Shown one piece after another: positions 35,786-45,289 of a DNA stretch of 64,000 nucleotides. A program made the position numbers and the translations under genes. The notes below the pieces were generated by a model. That model saw nothing but the letters and a program-made list of their open reading frames with translations, did no database searches and had not been told where the DNA came from. Source of the DNA: Parvularcula sp. (lineage in GTDB: Bacteria; Pseudomonadota; Alphaproteobacteria; Caulobacterales; Parvularculaceae); assembly GCA_002704915.1 (NCBI GenBank), contig PAIP01000017.1:29377-93376 (forward strand), read 5' to 3'. Positions within the stretch are counted from its first letter, which is position 1; the number at the start of each line of letters is the position of its first letter.

Positions 35786-37540
35786 ATGGACGCGCAGCTT
35801 CTCACCTATATTTTCGTGGGCTTGTCCTTCGCGCTTTATATCGGCATCGCGATCTGGTCTCGCGCAGGCTCCACCTCGGAATTCTATGTGGCGGGCGGGC
35901 ATGTTCACCCGATCGCCAACGGCATGGCCACGGCCGCCGACTGGATGAGCGCCGCCTCCTTCATTTCCATGGCGGGAATTATCGCCTTCGCGGGCTATGA
36001 CGCGAGCGTCTATCTCATGGGCTGGACCGGCGGCTATGTTTTGCTGGCGCTTTTGCTTGCGCCTTATTTGCGCAAATTCGGCCAGTTCACCGTGCCGGAT
36101 TTCATCGGCGAGCGGTATTATTCAAAGGCCGCACGCGTGGTCGCCGTGATATGCCTCATTGTCGTGTCCTTCACCTATATCGCTGGGCAAATGCGCGGCG
36201 TGGGCGTCGTCTTTTCGCGCTTCCTCGAAATGCCCATAGAATGGGGCGTGGTCACCGGCATGGGCGTTGTCTTTTTCTACGCCGTGCTGGGCGGCATGAA
36301 GGGCATCACCTACACGCAAGTTGCGCAATATTGCGTGTTGATTTTCGCCTATCTCGTGCCGGCGATTTTCATCTCCATTCTGATGACGGGTAATCCGGTT
36401 CCGCAATTGGGGCTTGGCTCTGGTGTTGTGGGAGAAGGGATTTCGGTTCTGGAGAAACTCGACGGCGCGCTCGTCGATCTCGGCTTTTCGGCTTTTACGG
36501 CAGGGACGAAATCCACCATCGACGTTTTCGCCATCACGCTGGCGCTGATGGTGGGGACGGCGGGCCTGCCCCATGTGATCGTGCGTTTCTTCACCGTGCC
36601 GCATGTGGCGGACGCGCGGATGTCCGCCGGTTATGCGCTGGTCTTCATCGCCATCCTTTATACCACAGCGCCGGCGGTGGGCGCCTTTGCGCGCCTCAAC
36701 TTCATCGACAGCGTGCATCAGCAGCCCTACGCCGAGGCGCCGCAATGGGTGAAAAGCTGGGAGGGGATCGGGCTCATCGCCTGGCTCGATAAAAACGGCG
36801 ACGGCGTCATTCAATATGCGCCTGGCGCCCCTTTCGAGGGCCGGCCGGAATATGCCGAAGGAACGGGGGCGAACGGAGAGCGGCTTCTCACCAATGCGCC
36901 GACAGAGAACGCCAATGAGATTTCCGTCGATCGCGACATCATGGTGCTCGCCAATCCGGAGATTGCGGGGCTTCCCGCCTGGGTGATCGCGCTTGTCGCG
37001 GCGGGCGGCGTCGCCGCTGCGCTGTCGACTGCGGCGGGGCTCTTGCTCGTCATCTCGACGGCGATCAGCCATGATCTCTTAAAGAAAACCTTCCGCCCAC
37101 AGATCACCGAAAAGACCGAGCTTATGGCGGCGCGGGGCGCAGCGGCGGCGGCGATCCTTGTCGCCGGTTATCTCGGGATCAATCCGCCGGGCTTCGTGGC
37201 GCAGGTGGTGGCGCTTGCTTTCGGGCTCGCCGCCGCGTCGCTTTTCCCGGCCATCCTCATGGGCATCTTTTTCAAGCATATCAATAGGGAAGGCGCCGTC
37301 GCCGGGATGCTCGCCGGTCTCGTCTTCACTCTGGCTTATATCGTTTACTTCAAGTCACCCTGGTTCGGCGCGGTCAATGACGCGCAGCACTGGCTGTTCG
37401 GGATTTCGCCGGAAGGCATTGGCGCCATCGGCATGATGCTGAACTTCATCGCCGCCATCGCAGTGTCGCGATTCACGTCGCCGACGCCGGCGGGCGTGCG
37501 CGACATGGTGGATGCGATCCGGATTCCTGAAGACGCCTAG
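35786..37540 (+). CDS. Sodium:solute symporter, VC_2705 (ActP-like) subfamily
   Basis: Inner-membrane Na+/solute symporter for small organic acids such as acetate. The 584-residue protein has thirteen to fourteen helices; recognisable segments are [38 protein letters not shown] core and [21 protein letters not shown] periplasmic insert near residue 335 holds [11 protein letters not shown], an EF-hand-like calcium loop; I recall this in other VC_2705 members. It forms an operon with its DUF4212 partner. It overlaps the next, convergent gene by four bases. Confidence 0.92.
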   Translation: MDAQLLTYIFVGLSFALYIGIAIWSRAGSTSEFYVAGGHVHPIANGMATAADWMSAASFISMAGIIAFAGYDASVYLMGWTGGYVLLALLLAPYLRKFGQFTVPDFIGERYYSKAARVVAVICLIVVSFTYIAGQMRGVGVVFSRFLEMPIEWGVVTGMGVVFFYAVLGGMKGITYTQVAQYCVLIFAYLVPAIFISILMTGNPVPQLGLGSGVVGEGISVLEKLDGALVDLGFSAFTAGTKSTIDVFAITLALMVGTAGLPHVIVRFFTVPHVADARMSAGYALVFIAILYTTAPAVGAFARLNFIDSVHQQPYAEAPQWVKSWEGIGLIAWLDKNGDGVIQYAPGAPFEGRPEYAEGTGANGERLLTNAPTENANEISVDRDIMVLANPEIAGLPAWVIALVAAGGVAAALSTAAGLLLVISTAISHDLLKKTFRPQITEKTELMAARGAAAAAILVAGYLGINPPGFVAQVVALAFGLAAASLFPAILMGIFFKHINREGAVAGMLAGLVFTLAYIVYFKSPWFGAVNDAQHWLFGISPEGIGAIGMMLNFIAAIAVSRFTSPTPAGVRDMVDAIRIPEDA

Positions 37541-38802
37541 TCGTCGAGCCCCGCCGCTTCGAGGGTGCGTTTGCGATCCGATTCTGAGTCGATGCCTGCG
37601 GCGGCGGCCCTGTAGGCCGCCTTCAGGGTGTCGTCGTCCAGCAAGTTTGCATAGGCTTCAAGGGCGAGGCGGCGGTCGTGATCGGAAGCGATCTTTTCAC
37701 TCGCGGCGATCAGATCCCGTCTGGTGGCCGCGGAAAGGTTGTCGACCCCCGCCGCCTCTTCCAGCGCCAAGCGCTGATCATGATCGGAGGAGAGGGCGTT
37801 GAAGGCGCTCATCCAGGCGGCGGCAACCTCAGGGCCTTCAGCGAGATAAGATGTTGTGTCGCTCAGGATCAGCCGCAGATCGTGATCGCCTTCTATGCGA
37901 TCGCTGATGGTGTTGAGAAGCCGCGCCGCCGCGTCGGCGCTCAGATTATCCTGCTCCAGCAAGGCTTCGCTGGCCCGCCGCAGATCATGGTCGCTTTCAA
38001 TGCGCTGCATCAGACCGATGGCGAGGCCAATCGCATCGTCGTCCAGATCTTGTTCGGAAATGCTTTCGATGAGACGGCGCAAATCGTAATCGCTTTCAAG
38101 GCGCGCTGCGGCGTCGAGAAAGGCGGGCATCTCATCGGCGCCGATGCCGTCATGTTGCAGAAGGGCGTCCAGCGCCACGCGAAGATCGTGATCGCCTTCG
38201 ATGTTTTTCAACGATTTTAACAGGGATGCGGTTTCGCCGCTGGACAGCGTGGCCTGTTTCGTTAATTCCGTGACGTAGCGCAGGCGCGCATGATCGCTAT
38301 ACATGCCGTCTATTTTTTCCAGCACGGCCTCGGCGCCGCCATCGCGCAGCAATATCGCCACGCGCTCTTCGGCTTTCGCGCCGCTCGCTTCCAAAAAGGC
38401 GATCAACAGCGCCTTTTTCGCGGCGGCGGTTTCCGGATTTTCATCCTGCTTGTCGCCGTCGAGATAATAAATGCTCTCCACCTCGTCGTCATCGCGTTCA
38501 AAAACAACCTTCTCATCAAGGCCATTTTGCTCGCGGGTGATCGTTAGCTTGTGGTCGAGGGCGGCGAGGTCGTCGCCTTCGTCGGTCAGCTCATAATCGC
38601 CGCGCCATGACGCTTCGAGATCAAGGCCGTCTTTTTTCAGGGCGAAGCTGCCCTTGTCGCCGCTCACCACATGGCGAACGCCTTCCTCGTCATTGATCTC
38701 GATATTGATGCCTTCGTCCCGGTCGCCAAAGGCGGTTCCGTAAAAGGCGGCGAGAAGAATGGCGCCTGCGATCAGGGCGCCGAGCGTGCTGAGGCGGTTC
38801 AT
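37537..38802 (-). CDS. Exported protein of 34-residue helical repeats (SDHDLR repeats)
   Basis: A 421-residue protein with a hydrophobic N-terminal anchor or signal ([19 protein letters not shown]). Residues about 30-160 are acidic with beta-like segments. From about 165 there are eight near-tandem repeats of about 34 residues starting I/L-x-S-D-H-D-x-R-x-x-L-E, for instance [36 protein letters not shown] and [18 protein letters not shown]. They look like paired helices, stacking into a superhelix, as in HEAT/TPR-like scaffolds. No enzymatic motif. I have a loose memory of similar repeats beside BlaR1/M56-like proteins, which I cannot confirm; none is here. Confidence 0.75.
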   Translation of the reverse strand: MNRLSTLGALIAGAILLAAFYGTAFGDRDEGINIEINDEEGVRHVVSGDKGSFALKKDGLDLEASWRGDYELTDEGDDLAALDHKLTITREQNGLDEKVVFERDDDEVESIYYLDGDKQDENPETAAAKKALLIAFLEASGAKAEERVAILLRDGGAEAVLEKIDGMYSDHARLRYVTELTKQATLSSGETASLLKSLKNIEGDHDLRVALDALLQHDGIGADEMPAFLDAAARLESDYDLRRLIESISEQDLDDDAIGLAIGLMQRIESDHDLRRASEALLEQDNLSADAAARLLNTISDRIEGDHDLRLILSDTTSYLAEGPEVAAAWMSAFNALSSDHDQRLALEEAAGVDNLSAATRRDLIAASEKIASDHDRRLALEAYANLLDDDTLKAAYRAAAAGIDSESDRKRTLEAAGLDD

Positions 38803-38830
38803 GGGATCGGTCCCTTTGTCTGTGCGGATT

Positions 38831-40015
38831 TTACCCGGACTGGCCGGCGGAATCCATGGCCGCGGCCTCTGTGGTCATTCCATCCGTCGCGGCGGCGAGG
38901 TAATCCGCCGTACGCATCTCCATAAGGCGCGAGGCGGTGCGCTCGAATTCGAAGGCGCCGTGACCCTCCACATAGAGCGCGTCCGGCTCGGCGGCGGCGG
39001 AGCAGACGAGCTTCACCTTCGCGTCGTAGAGCGTGTCTATAAGAGTTGAAAACCGCTTGGCCTCATTGCGCATGTCCGGGCCCATGACCGGAATATGGTC
39101 GAGAAAGAGCGCGCCATAGCGGCGCGCCAGCGCAAGATAGTCGCCGGCGCCGAGCGGTTTTTCACAGAGATCCGCGAAGGCGAAACGGGCCGCGCCCCGC
39201 GCCGCGCGCGGAACCACAAGTTTGCGGCCTTTCAACTGGATTTCCTCGCGCCGCACATGAGCGCCGCTGATCATGTTCTCCCAGGCGAGATCCATGGCCC
39301 TGTCGGCGTCCGGTCCGAGCGGCGTCAGATAGACCGGCGCCGCGGAAAGTTTTTCGAGACGATAGTCGCGGGCTGAGCGCATCTCGAAAACATCGAGCTT
39401 CGATTTCAGCAAATCGATGAAAGGCAGAAAGAGCTGACGGTTAAGGCCGTCCTTGTAGAGATCGTCCGGGGCGCGGTTCGACGTCGCGACGATGACGACG
39501 CCGCGTTCGAAGAGCGCGGTGAAAAGTCGCCCGAGAATCATGGCGTCGGCGATGTCGGTGACGTGAAACTCGTCAAAGCACAATAAAAGCGCGTCTTCGG
39601 CGAGATCGTGGGCGACCGGCGGCATGGGATCGTCAGGCGAGCCGCGATCATAAGCTTTGTGTTTTTTCTTTTCCGCTTCGCTCTTCGCGCGCCACTCGGC
39701 GATGCGCTCATGAGCCTCGCCCATGAATTCATGAAAATGCACGCGTCGTTTATGTCTGAAACTCGTATTGTTGAAGAACAAATCCATCAGCAGCGTTTTG
39801 CCGCGGCCGACCCCGCCCCAAAGATAAAGCCCCCGTGGCCGCGTTTTCTTCGCGCCGAACCAGCTCTTGAAGCCACGGGCGTTAGGGCCGGAATAGGATT
39901 GAAGCGCATCATGCAACGCCTGCAGCCGGTCCGCCGCCTCTTCCTGCGCCGGATCGGGGGAAAGCGCGCCCGATTCCAATAGCGCCTCGTAACGCGGGCG
40001 CGGTCCCTTGCTCAT
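38831..40015 (-). CDS. zapE: Cell division protein ZapE (AFG1-like ATPase)
   Basis: AAA-type ATPase linked to Z-ring constriction and, in mitochondria (AFG1), to protein quality control. The 394-residue protein has Walker A GGVGRGKTLLMDLFF, Walker B LLCFDEFHVTD, the sensor VATSNRAPDDLYKDGLNRQL and the C-terminal DYLAL-type region. I prefer ATG 40015 (MSKGPRPRYEALLESG) over GTG 40051, which overlaps the acr3 stop as GTGA and may also be used. Its place directly behind acr3 is unusual and may give read-through under arsenic induction. Confidence 0.92.
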   Translation of the reverse strand: MSKGPRPRYEALLESGALSPDPAQEEAADRLQALHDALQSYSGPNARGFKSWFGAKKTRPRGLYLWGGVGRGKTLLMDLFFNNTSFRHKRRVHFHEFMGEAHERIAEWRAKSEAEKKKHKAYDRGSPDDPMPPVAHDLAEDALLLCFDEFHVTDIADAMILGRLFTALFERGVVIVATSNRAPDDLYKDGLNRQLFLPFIDLLKSKLDVFEMRSARDYRLEKLSAAPVYLTPLGPDADRAMDLAWENMISGAHVRREEIQLKGRKLVVPRAARGAARFAFADLCEKPLGAGDYLALARRYGALFLDHIPVMGPDMRNEAKRFSTLIDTLYDAKVKLVCSAAAEPDALYVEGHGAFEFERTASRLMEMRTADYLAAATDGMTTEAAAMDSAGQSG

Positions 40016-40047
40016 ATTTGGCGCTATAACGCGGCTCGCGCCTCGCG

Positions 40048-41085
40048 TCACCGGTCAGGCGCGTCGCCCGCCGGAAAATGCCGCTGGGTGGCGTTGGCGA
40101 AGGCGACCAGCGAAAGCATGACGGGCACTTCCACAAGGACGCCCACGACGGTGGCGAGGGCGGCGCCCGAATTCAGTCCGAAAAGGCTGATGGCGACGGC
40201 GACCGCCAGTTCGAAAAAGTTCGAGGTGCCGATCAGCGCGCAAGGGGCGGCGATGTTGAAGGGAATGCGCCAGCCCCAGGCTGCGGCGTAGGCGATGGCG
40301 AACACGCCATAAGACTGGATGAGGAGCGGCACGGCGATCAGCGCGATGACGAGCGGGCGGTCGAGGATCACGCCGCCCTGAAAGCCGAAAAGCAGGATGA
40401 CCGTCGCCAGAAGGCCGATCACTGAATAGGGTTTGAGCCGGGCCGTGAAAGCCGCGACGGACATCTCGCCGCCTGCGCGCAAAAGAGCCGTGCGAGTCGC
40501 CGCGCCGGCGATGAGCGGGATCACCACATAGAGAGCGACAGACAGGATCAGCGTTTCCCACGGCACCGCGATTTCAACGACGCCGAGCAGAAAGGCGACG
40601 ATGGGTGCAAAGGCGAAGACCATGATGGCGTCGTTCACGCTCACCTGCGCCAGCGTATAGGTCGGGTCGCCACGGGTGAGCTGCGACCAGACGAACACCA
40701 TGGCCGTGCAGGGCGCGGCGCCGAGCAGAATGAGGCCGGCGATATAGCTCTCGGCGTCTTCGGGCGGAATGAGCCCGGCAAACACATGCTTGAAAAAGAG
40801 AACCCCAAGCGCCGCCATGGTGAAGGGTTTGATGAGCCAGTTGACGGCGAGGGTGACCACAAGGCCCTTGGGGCGGTCGCCGATCCGTTTCAGGCTTGCG
40901 AAATCAACGCCGATCATCATCGGATAGACCATCGCCCAGATGAGGATCGCGACCGCGAAATTCACATTGGCGGCCTGCCAGGAGGCGAGTGTTGCAAAGA
41001 GACCGGGCATGAGTTCGCCAAGCGCGATCCCGCCGGCGATGCACAAGGCCACCCAGACCGACAGATATTTTTCGAACAGCGACAA
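40048..41085 (-). CDS. acr3: Arsenite efflux permease, ACR3 family
   Basis: Ten-helix inner-membrane arsenite exporter. The 345-residue protein matches ACR3 at [20 protein letters not shown] (with the essential Cys), [21 protein letters not shown] and [20 protein letters not shown]. Size fits the family. It follows arsC by 15 bases in an arsR-arsI-arsC-acr3 order and exports the arsenite made by ArsC or released by ArsI. Its stop overlaps a possible start of zapE. Confidence 0.95.
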   Translation of the reverse strand: MSLFEKYLSVWVALCIAGGIALGELMPGLFATLASWQAANVNFAVAILIWAMVYPMMIGVDFASLKRIGDRPKGLVVTLAVNWLIKPFTMAALGVLFFKHVFAGLIPPEDAESYIAGLILLGAAPCTAMVFVWSQLTRGDPTYTLAQVSVNDAIMVFAFAPIVAFLLGVVEIAVPWETLILSVALYVVIPLIAGAATRTALLRAGGEMSVAAFTARLKPYSVIGLLATVILLFGFQGGVILDRPLVIALIAVPLLIQSYGVFAIAYAAAWGWRIPFNIAAPCALIGTSNFFELAVAVAISLFGLNSGAALATVVGVLVEVPVMLSLVAFANATQRHFPAGDAPDR

Positions 41086-41100
41086 GGCCGGCCCTCCCCT

Positions 41101-41547
41101 CTAGCTGTCAGGCGTCGACAAAAACGCGTCGATCGCAGCCCGGATGTCGGCGAAGACGGCTTCGAAGGCGGCGCGTTTGTTGGCGTCATCGCCTTCGACG
41201 GCGGCGGGGTCTGGAAAGCTCCAATGGAGTTTCTGCTGAGTTTGATCTTTTTGGGTTGGCCAGACGGGGCAGGTTTCGCCCGCGGCGTTGTCGCAGACGG
41301 TGACGATGACATCCATGACGGGCGCGTCCGCGCCAGCAAACTCCCCCCAGCTTTTCGAAAGCGGGGTTTCGGGCGGCGCAACGTCATGAGCGATCAGCGT
41401 TTCTAAAGCGAAAGGATTGACCTTTCCCGTCGGCGTCGACCCGGCGGAGAAGGCGCGCCAGCGCCCCGCCCCCGCATGATTCATATAGGCTTCGGCCATG
41501 ATCGACCGGGCCGAATTACCGGTGCAGAGGAACAGGATGTTTCGCAT
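41101..41547 (-). CDS. arsC: Arsenate reductase (thioredoxin-type, LMW phosphatase fold)
   Basis: Reduces arsenate to arsenite using Cys chemistry and thioredoxin. The 148-residue protein has the P-loop C-x5-R (Cys8 to Arg14, CTGNSARS) and a redox pair Cys85 and Cys93 in VCDNAAGETCPVW, the places of Cys82/Cys89 in S. aureus ArsC. WSFPDPAAVEG holds the general acid Asp. It lies between arsI and acr3. Confidence 0.95.
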   Translation of the reverse strand: MRNILFLCTGNSARSIMAEAYMNHAGAGRWRAFSAGSTPTGKVNPFALETLIAHDVAPPETPLSKSWGEFAGADAPVMDVIVTVCDNAAGETCPVWPTQKDQTQQKLHWSFPDPAAVEGDDANKRAAFEAVFADIRAAIDAFLSTPDS

Positions 41548-41562
41548 GTCGCTGGCGCTGAC

Positions 41563-42000
41563 TTACACATTCGGCGCGCAACAGCCGGTCGCGGCGGTTT
41601 TTGCGCTCACGACTTCCGGCGCCGTCTGGCCATAGACCTCGCTGTCGCCGAAGGAATGGAACAGCTCCCAGACCGTGCCTTGGGGGTCGTGCGACCAGTA
41701 TTTGTTGCTCTTGGCGTAGCAGCAGGTCGTGTTCTCCTCCTGAACGAGCGGCGCCTCGGCTTCGCGCATCCGCAAGGCCATATCTTCCAGGGCGCTATTC
41801 TCATCCAAAGAGACGCCCACATGGTCTAGGCCCGGCTCGCCGCCGCGGCTTGACAAAGCGACATTGGCGGCCGGGTCGTCGAGCATCCATTTGGCGTAAT
41901 CATCCTCCCGGCGCACCGGTTCGGCCCCGAAAAGGGCGGTGTAATAACTGATCGATCCTTCAAGATCGTCGGTGCGGATATGGATATGCAGGCGTTTCAT
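41563..42000 (-). CDS. arsI: ArsI/CadI-family dioxygenase (C-As lyase)
   Basis: Fe(II) dioxygenase that cleaves the C-As bond of trivalent methylarsenicals and aromatic arsenicals. The 145-residue vicinal-oxygen-chelate protein has ligands His5 or His7, His60 (LDHVGV) and Glu112 (WELFHS), and the arsenical-binding vicinal pair Cys93-Cys94 in TTCCYAKSNKYW. The end has a further TGCCAPN pair. ATG 42000 overlaps the arsR stop as ATGA. Because of the C-terminal Cys pair and ars context, a C-As lyase is more likely than a cadmium protein. Confidence 0.9.
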   Translation of the reverse strand: MKRLHIHIRTDDLEGSISYYTALFGAEPVRREDDYAKWMLDDPAANVALSSRGGEPGLDHVGVSLDENSALEDMALRMREAEAPLVQEENTTCCYAKSNKYWSHDPQGTVWELFHSFGDSEVYGQTAPEVVSAKTAATGCCAPNV

Positions 42001-42329
42001 GCGACAGACTCCTTGATAACGACGTATGGCCCGCAAAGCCGGCGGTCGCCGCCGCAGCAATCGGCGAGCAGATAGTCCACAAGCTCACGGATGCCGCCAT
42101 AATCGGCGGCGTAAATGACCCGGCGCCCGTCCTTGCGGGAATTGATGAGGCCGGACCTTTCCAATTCTTTCAAATGAAAGGACATTGTGGGCGCCGGCAG
42201 GCCGATGGCCCCGGCAATCTCGCCCGCTGCGGCTCCTTTCGGACCTGCCTTGACCAATAATTTCAGGGTCGAAAGTCTGGCGGGCTGGGCGAGGGCCGAA
42301 AAAGCCTGGGTAGCTGTCTCAATTTCCAT
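41997..42329 (-). CDS. arsR: Arsenical resistance repressor ArsR
   Basis: Dimeric winged-helix repressor released by arsenite. The 110-residue protein has the family winged helix (ALAQPARLSTLKLLVKAG; LPAPTMSFHLKELERSGLIN) and a C-terminal cysteine set Cys91, Cys92 and Cys99 (DCCGGDRRLCG), resembling the Acidithiobacillus-type As(III) site and not the classic CVC site in the DNA helix. First gene of the ars operon; a perfect palindrome lies directly upstream. Confidence 0.95.
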   Translation of the reverse strand: MEIETATQAFSALAQPARLSTLKLLVKAGPKGAAAGEIAGAIGLPAPTMSFHLKELERSGLINSRKDGRRVIYAADYGGIRELVDYLLADCCGGDRRLCGPYVVIKESVA

Positions 42330-42331
42330 AT

Positions 42332-42355
42332 TTCTATAATAATAAAATTATAGAA
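42332..42355. promoter_or_regulatory. ArsR operator palindrome
   Basis: TTCTATAAT and its exact complement ATTATAGAA, separated by AATAAA, lie two bases ahead of the arsR ATG. The repeat overlaps -10-like TATAAT, so bound ArsR would block the ars promoter. The half-site is close to TTCTA-type ArsR operators. Confidence 0.85.
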
Positions 42356-42461
42356 TCATGCAAGCATTAATTTTTAGCCGTGCGAGCTTCTGGTTAAAGG
42401 CTTTTTCATGGCAAGGCGGCATAGTTAAGGGCGCGCATTTTGGATGCGCCCACGCTCAGGA

Positions 42462-43184
42462 ATGCCCGCCTTGCCGTACCGCACGCTCAGCGCCCTACAG
42501 GTCATCAATACGATCGACGCCCTCTCGCGTCGGATCTGCGAGCGTTTCCCCGGCTCGGGCCTTCAGAATGTTTCCGAAGAACTGGCGGCGGTGGCGCGCC
42601 GCTGCGCCGCCGAATCGGAGCGTTTGCGCGACCCGGTGATCCCGATCCGTTTGTCGGTCTATTCCATCTGGGCGCTGGGAGCGGGCGCCCTCGCCTGGAT
42701 CGCGCTGACCCTGCATTACGATGACGTCGAGTTCGAGGCCGCCAGTCTCGTTCAGGTGCTCGAGCCGGCGATGAATATCGCGGTGCTCGTCGGGCTTGGC
42801 GTTGTCACGCTCGGCCGCCTGGAGGAGCGATGGAAGCGCGCAAAGGCGCTCGATTATCTGCATGAGCTGCGTTCTATCGCTCATGTGGTCGACATGCACC
42901 AATTGACCAAGGATCCTTATCGCCGCCTGTTGCCGGCGACTGCCTCTTCGCCGGCGGAGAGTCTGCAGGGGCCGCTGCTTGAGCGCTATCTGGATTACTG
43001 TTCGGAAATGCTGTCGCTGACCGGCAAGCTCGCTGCCTTGTTCGCGCAAAGCTGCCGCGACCCGGAAGTCGTCGCCGGCGCCAGCGATATCGAACAATTG
43101 ACGACAGCGCTGTCGCGCAAGATCTGGCAGAAGATCATGGCCTTCTCGCGTTACGAGAGCGGATCGGAAATGGCGGCTCCGTAA
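42462..43184 (+). CDS. Uncharacterised membrane protein with coiled ends
   Basis: A 240-residue protein (MPALPYRTLSALQVINTIDA) with two adjacent hydrophobic segments (RLSVYSIWALGAGALAWIAL, about 70-90; PAMNIAVLVGLGVVTLGRLE, about 105-125) between helical, charged ends. No family recognised; it may be a membrane-anchored regulator. The start is not certain: ATG 42444 is also open, and 42462 has AGG close by. A short GCGCAT/ATGCGC hairpin (42433-42449) covers the first candidate. It is divergent from the ars operon. Confidence 0.6.
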   Translation: MPALPYRTLSALQVINTIDALSRRICERFPGSGLQNVSEELAAVARRCAAESERLRDPVIPIRLSVYSIWALGAGALAWIALTLHYDDVEFEAASLVQVLEPAMNIAVLVGLGVVTLGRLEERWKRAKALDYLHELRSIAHVVDMHQLTKDPYRRLLPATASSPAESLQGPLLERYLDYCSEMLSLTGKLAALFAQSCRDPEVVAGASDIEQLTTALSRKIWQKIMAFSRYESGSEMAAP

Positions 43185-43189
43185 ATAAA

Positions 43190-43217
43190 AAACCCGGCGG
43201 TGTCCGCCGCCGGGTTT
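43190..43217. terminator. Bidirectional rho-independent terminator
   Basis: Eleven-bp stem AAACCCGGCGG / CCGCCGGGTTT with a 6-base loop, in the gap between the convergent 42462-43184 gene and amtB. Confidence 0.9.
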
Positions 43218-43249
43218 CTCGTGGGGGCTTGCAGCCCTTTGCCCTTACG

Positions 43250-44617
43250 CTACTCGGCTGGCTGCAAGGGGTTAGGTTTCGCAGAGAAATCGGGCCAAGC
43301 CGGCGCCCCGATTTCCGAATCGTCTAGGCCTTTGTCCTCTTCCTCGGCGCTCGCCCGGATTCCGACGATCATCTTCAGGAGGAACCAGACGACGAGGCTC
43401 ACGAAAAAGACGAACACTGCATTGGCGCCGATGCCAACGGCCTGGCCGAGATAGGTGGCGTCGGAATTGGAGAACGGCACGATGATCGTTCCCCACATGC
43501 CGCAGAAAAGATGCGCCGGAATCGCGCCGACCACATCGTCGATGCGCAGATTCTCAAGCAGCGGCGTCACCACGAAAATAATGCAGCCGCCCACAGAGCC
43601 AATGAGCGCCGCCTGCCAGACGGCTGGCGTCAAGGGTTCTGCCGTGATCGACACCAGACCGCCGATGGCGCCGTTAAGCGCCATGGAAAGGTCGATTTTT
43701 CGTTTCAGGAACGTACACAGAATGACCACCGTAATAACGCCCGTCGCCGCCGCCATGTTGGTGTTGACGAAAATATTCGAGACCGAAATCGCGTCGTCGA
43801 GCGAGCCCAGCGCCAGTTGCGAGCCGCCGTTAAAGCCGAACCAGCCAAGCCAGAGAATGAACGTGCCGAGCGTCGCCAGCGGCAGCGAAGAGCCGCGGAT
43901 GACATTGATCTGGCCGTTGGGTCCGTATTTGCCGCGCCGCGGTCCGAGAGCGATCGCAGCCGCGAGCGCCGCCCAGCCGCCGGTTGCATGAACAAGGGTC
44001 GAGCCGGCGAAGTCGGAGAAGCCGTAATTAGCATCAAGCCAGCCGCCGCCCCATTCCCAGGACGCCTGAATCGGGTAAATGAGTCCTGTCAGGATTGCAG
44101 TGAAAATAAAGAACGGCCACAGGCGAACGCGTTCTGCAATTGTGCCTGACACAATTGACGCTGCTGTAGCGACGAAAACCATCTGGAAGAACCAGTCTGA
44201 GGAATCCGAATATCCTTGCCCCAGCGGGTCCGCGTCTTTATGCCCCCATATGGCGAGCGTGCCGATATAGCCGCCAGTTTCCACGCCATAGATGACTTTA
44301 TAGCCGATCAGCCAGACCATCACCGTGGCGATGGCGTAAAGCGTGATGTTCTTCAGGCAGATCGTCGCCGCGTTCTTCGAACGCACAAGACCCGCCTCAA
44401 GCATGCAGAAACCCGCCGCCATAAACATGACTACCATGCCCATGACCAGGAACAGGAGCGTATTGAAAACGAACACCGTATCTGGCGCCGGTGTTGTGGC
44501 CGCCACCTCCGCGACTGTTTCCACGGCTTCCGCCGCTGCGGGTTCCTGCGCCACAGCGCTTCCCGCCAGTATAACCGCCCCCATGACGGCCAAGATTGCA
44601 TATTTTATTTTTGTCAT
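43250..44617 (-). CDS. amtB: Ammonium transporter AmtB
   Basis: Trimeric ammonium channel of the inner membrane. The 455-residue protein has a signal-like N-terminus (AILAVMGAVILAGSAVAQ), the first helix FLVMGMVVMFMAAGFCMLEA and the twin-His positions (in DFAGSTLVHATGGWAALAAA and AHLFCGMWGT). ELIGA-like Glu segments are replaced by an Ala/Glu-rich periplasmic linker (about residues 24-45). A PII gene (glnK/glnB) normally beside amtB is not found in this window. The upstream gap 44618-44998 is AT-rich with inverted repeats. Confidence 0.95.
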   Translation of the reverse strand: MTKIKYAILAVMGAVILAGSAVAQEPAAAEAVETVAEVAATTPAPDTVFVFNTLLFLVMGMVVMFMAAGFCMLEAGLVRSKNAATICLKNITLYAIATVMVWLIGYKVIYGVETGGYIGTLAIWGHKDADPLGQGYSDSSDWFFQMVFVATAASIVSGTIAERVRLWPFFIFTAILTGLIYPIQASWEWGGGWLDANYGFSDFAGSTLVHATGGWAALAAAIALGPRRGKYGPNGQINVIRGSSLPLATLGTFILWLGWFGFNGGSQLALGSLDDAISVSNIFVNTNMAAATGVITVVILCTFLKRKIDLSMALNGAIGGLVSITAEPLTPAVWQAALIGSVGGCIIFVVTPLLENLRIDDVVGAIPAHLFCGMWGTIIVPFSNSDATYLGQAVGIGANAVFVFFVSLVVWFLLKMIVGIRASAEEEDKGLDDSEIGAPAWPDFSAKPNPLQPAE

Positions 44618-44998
44618 ACCAGCCCCTCGCTAGAAACGCGCCGCCGTAAAATCATCCGTAAAGGGATGAAACCTTCCGGCGGCGCAATCTGTTCGTATAG
44701 GGATGATGAGCAAAACAATTTCGCATTGCAACAAAGCATTAAGGTTTTTTGCCCCGCCGTCGCTAAAATAGCCAAAAAATCGAATAATAAGCTATTTTAT
44801 GCTATTTCTGTAACAGAAATATCCGAATTTTGTTCCCCGGCATGTTGTGTTGCAACAATTTGGTTGCGGCCCGCGCGTCGCGCCGTATAGAATTTTCCCA
44901 TAAGTGAAAATGGACAGGCCGCGGATTGGTTTGTGTGCCAATCAAAGCGGCGCGCTCTGCGCGATCTTTCTTGCGCGGTGTGGGGTAAAGAGGGGCAT
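44618..44998. promoter_or_regulatory. AT-rich gap with inverted repeats upstream of amtB
   Basis: No gene is visible in these 381 bases. TAAAATAGC 44764-44772 and its complement GCTATTTTA 44791-44799 form a 9-bp inverted repeat, and ATTTCTG-TAA-CAGAAAT 44804-44820 a second, perfect one. They lie 150-200 bases before amtB (minus) and 180-230 before the small gene at 44999 (plus). They could be regulator sites for either; I see no recognisable sigma-54 site. Confidence 0.5.
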
Positions 44999-45289
44999 AT
45001 GGAAGAACAGGATGTGGCCGTCCGTCTCGCACAGGACATCGAGACGAACATGGCCTATCTGCAGATCGGCGGCGTTGCGGCGACGTTGGCGCTGGCGGTG
45101 ATCGCCATCATTCTGTCGATGCGCGCCTATACGGTTTTGAGCGAGGCGCGTCAGTTATACTGGCAGGCGAGCGCATTGGCGTCGGAAGCGTTAAGCGAAG
45201 GCAGCGGCCGCACAGCCAGGGCCGCCGCGATCAAGGCGGCGGGCTCAAAAAAGAAACTCAAATCAAACCGCATTCGCGGCGTGATGTGA
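44999..45289 (+). CDS. Small membrane protein, one transmembrane helix
   Basis: A 96-residue protein (MEEQDVAVRLAQDIETNMAY) with one strong hydrophobic segment (LQIGGVAATLALAVIAIILS, about 20-42), an Ala/Ser/Arg-rich tail and a basic end (GSKKKLKSNRIRGVM). Start at ATG 44999 has AGGGG before it; the longer frame from 44933 is less likely. No family recognised. Its last 27 bases overlap the convergent membrane gene. Confidence 0.55.
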   Translation: MEEQDVAVRLAQDIETNMAYLQIGGVAATLALAVIAIILSMRAYTVLSEARQLYWQASALASEALSEGSGRTARAAAIKAAGSKKKLKSNRIRGVM

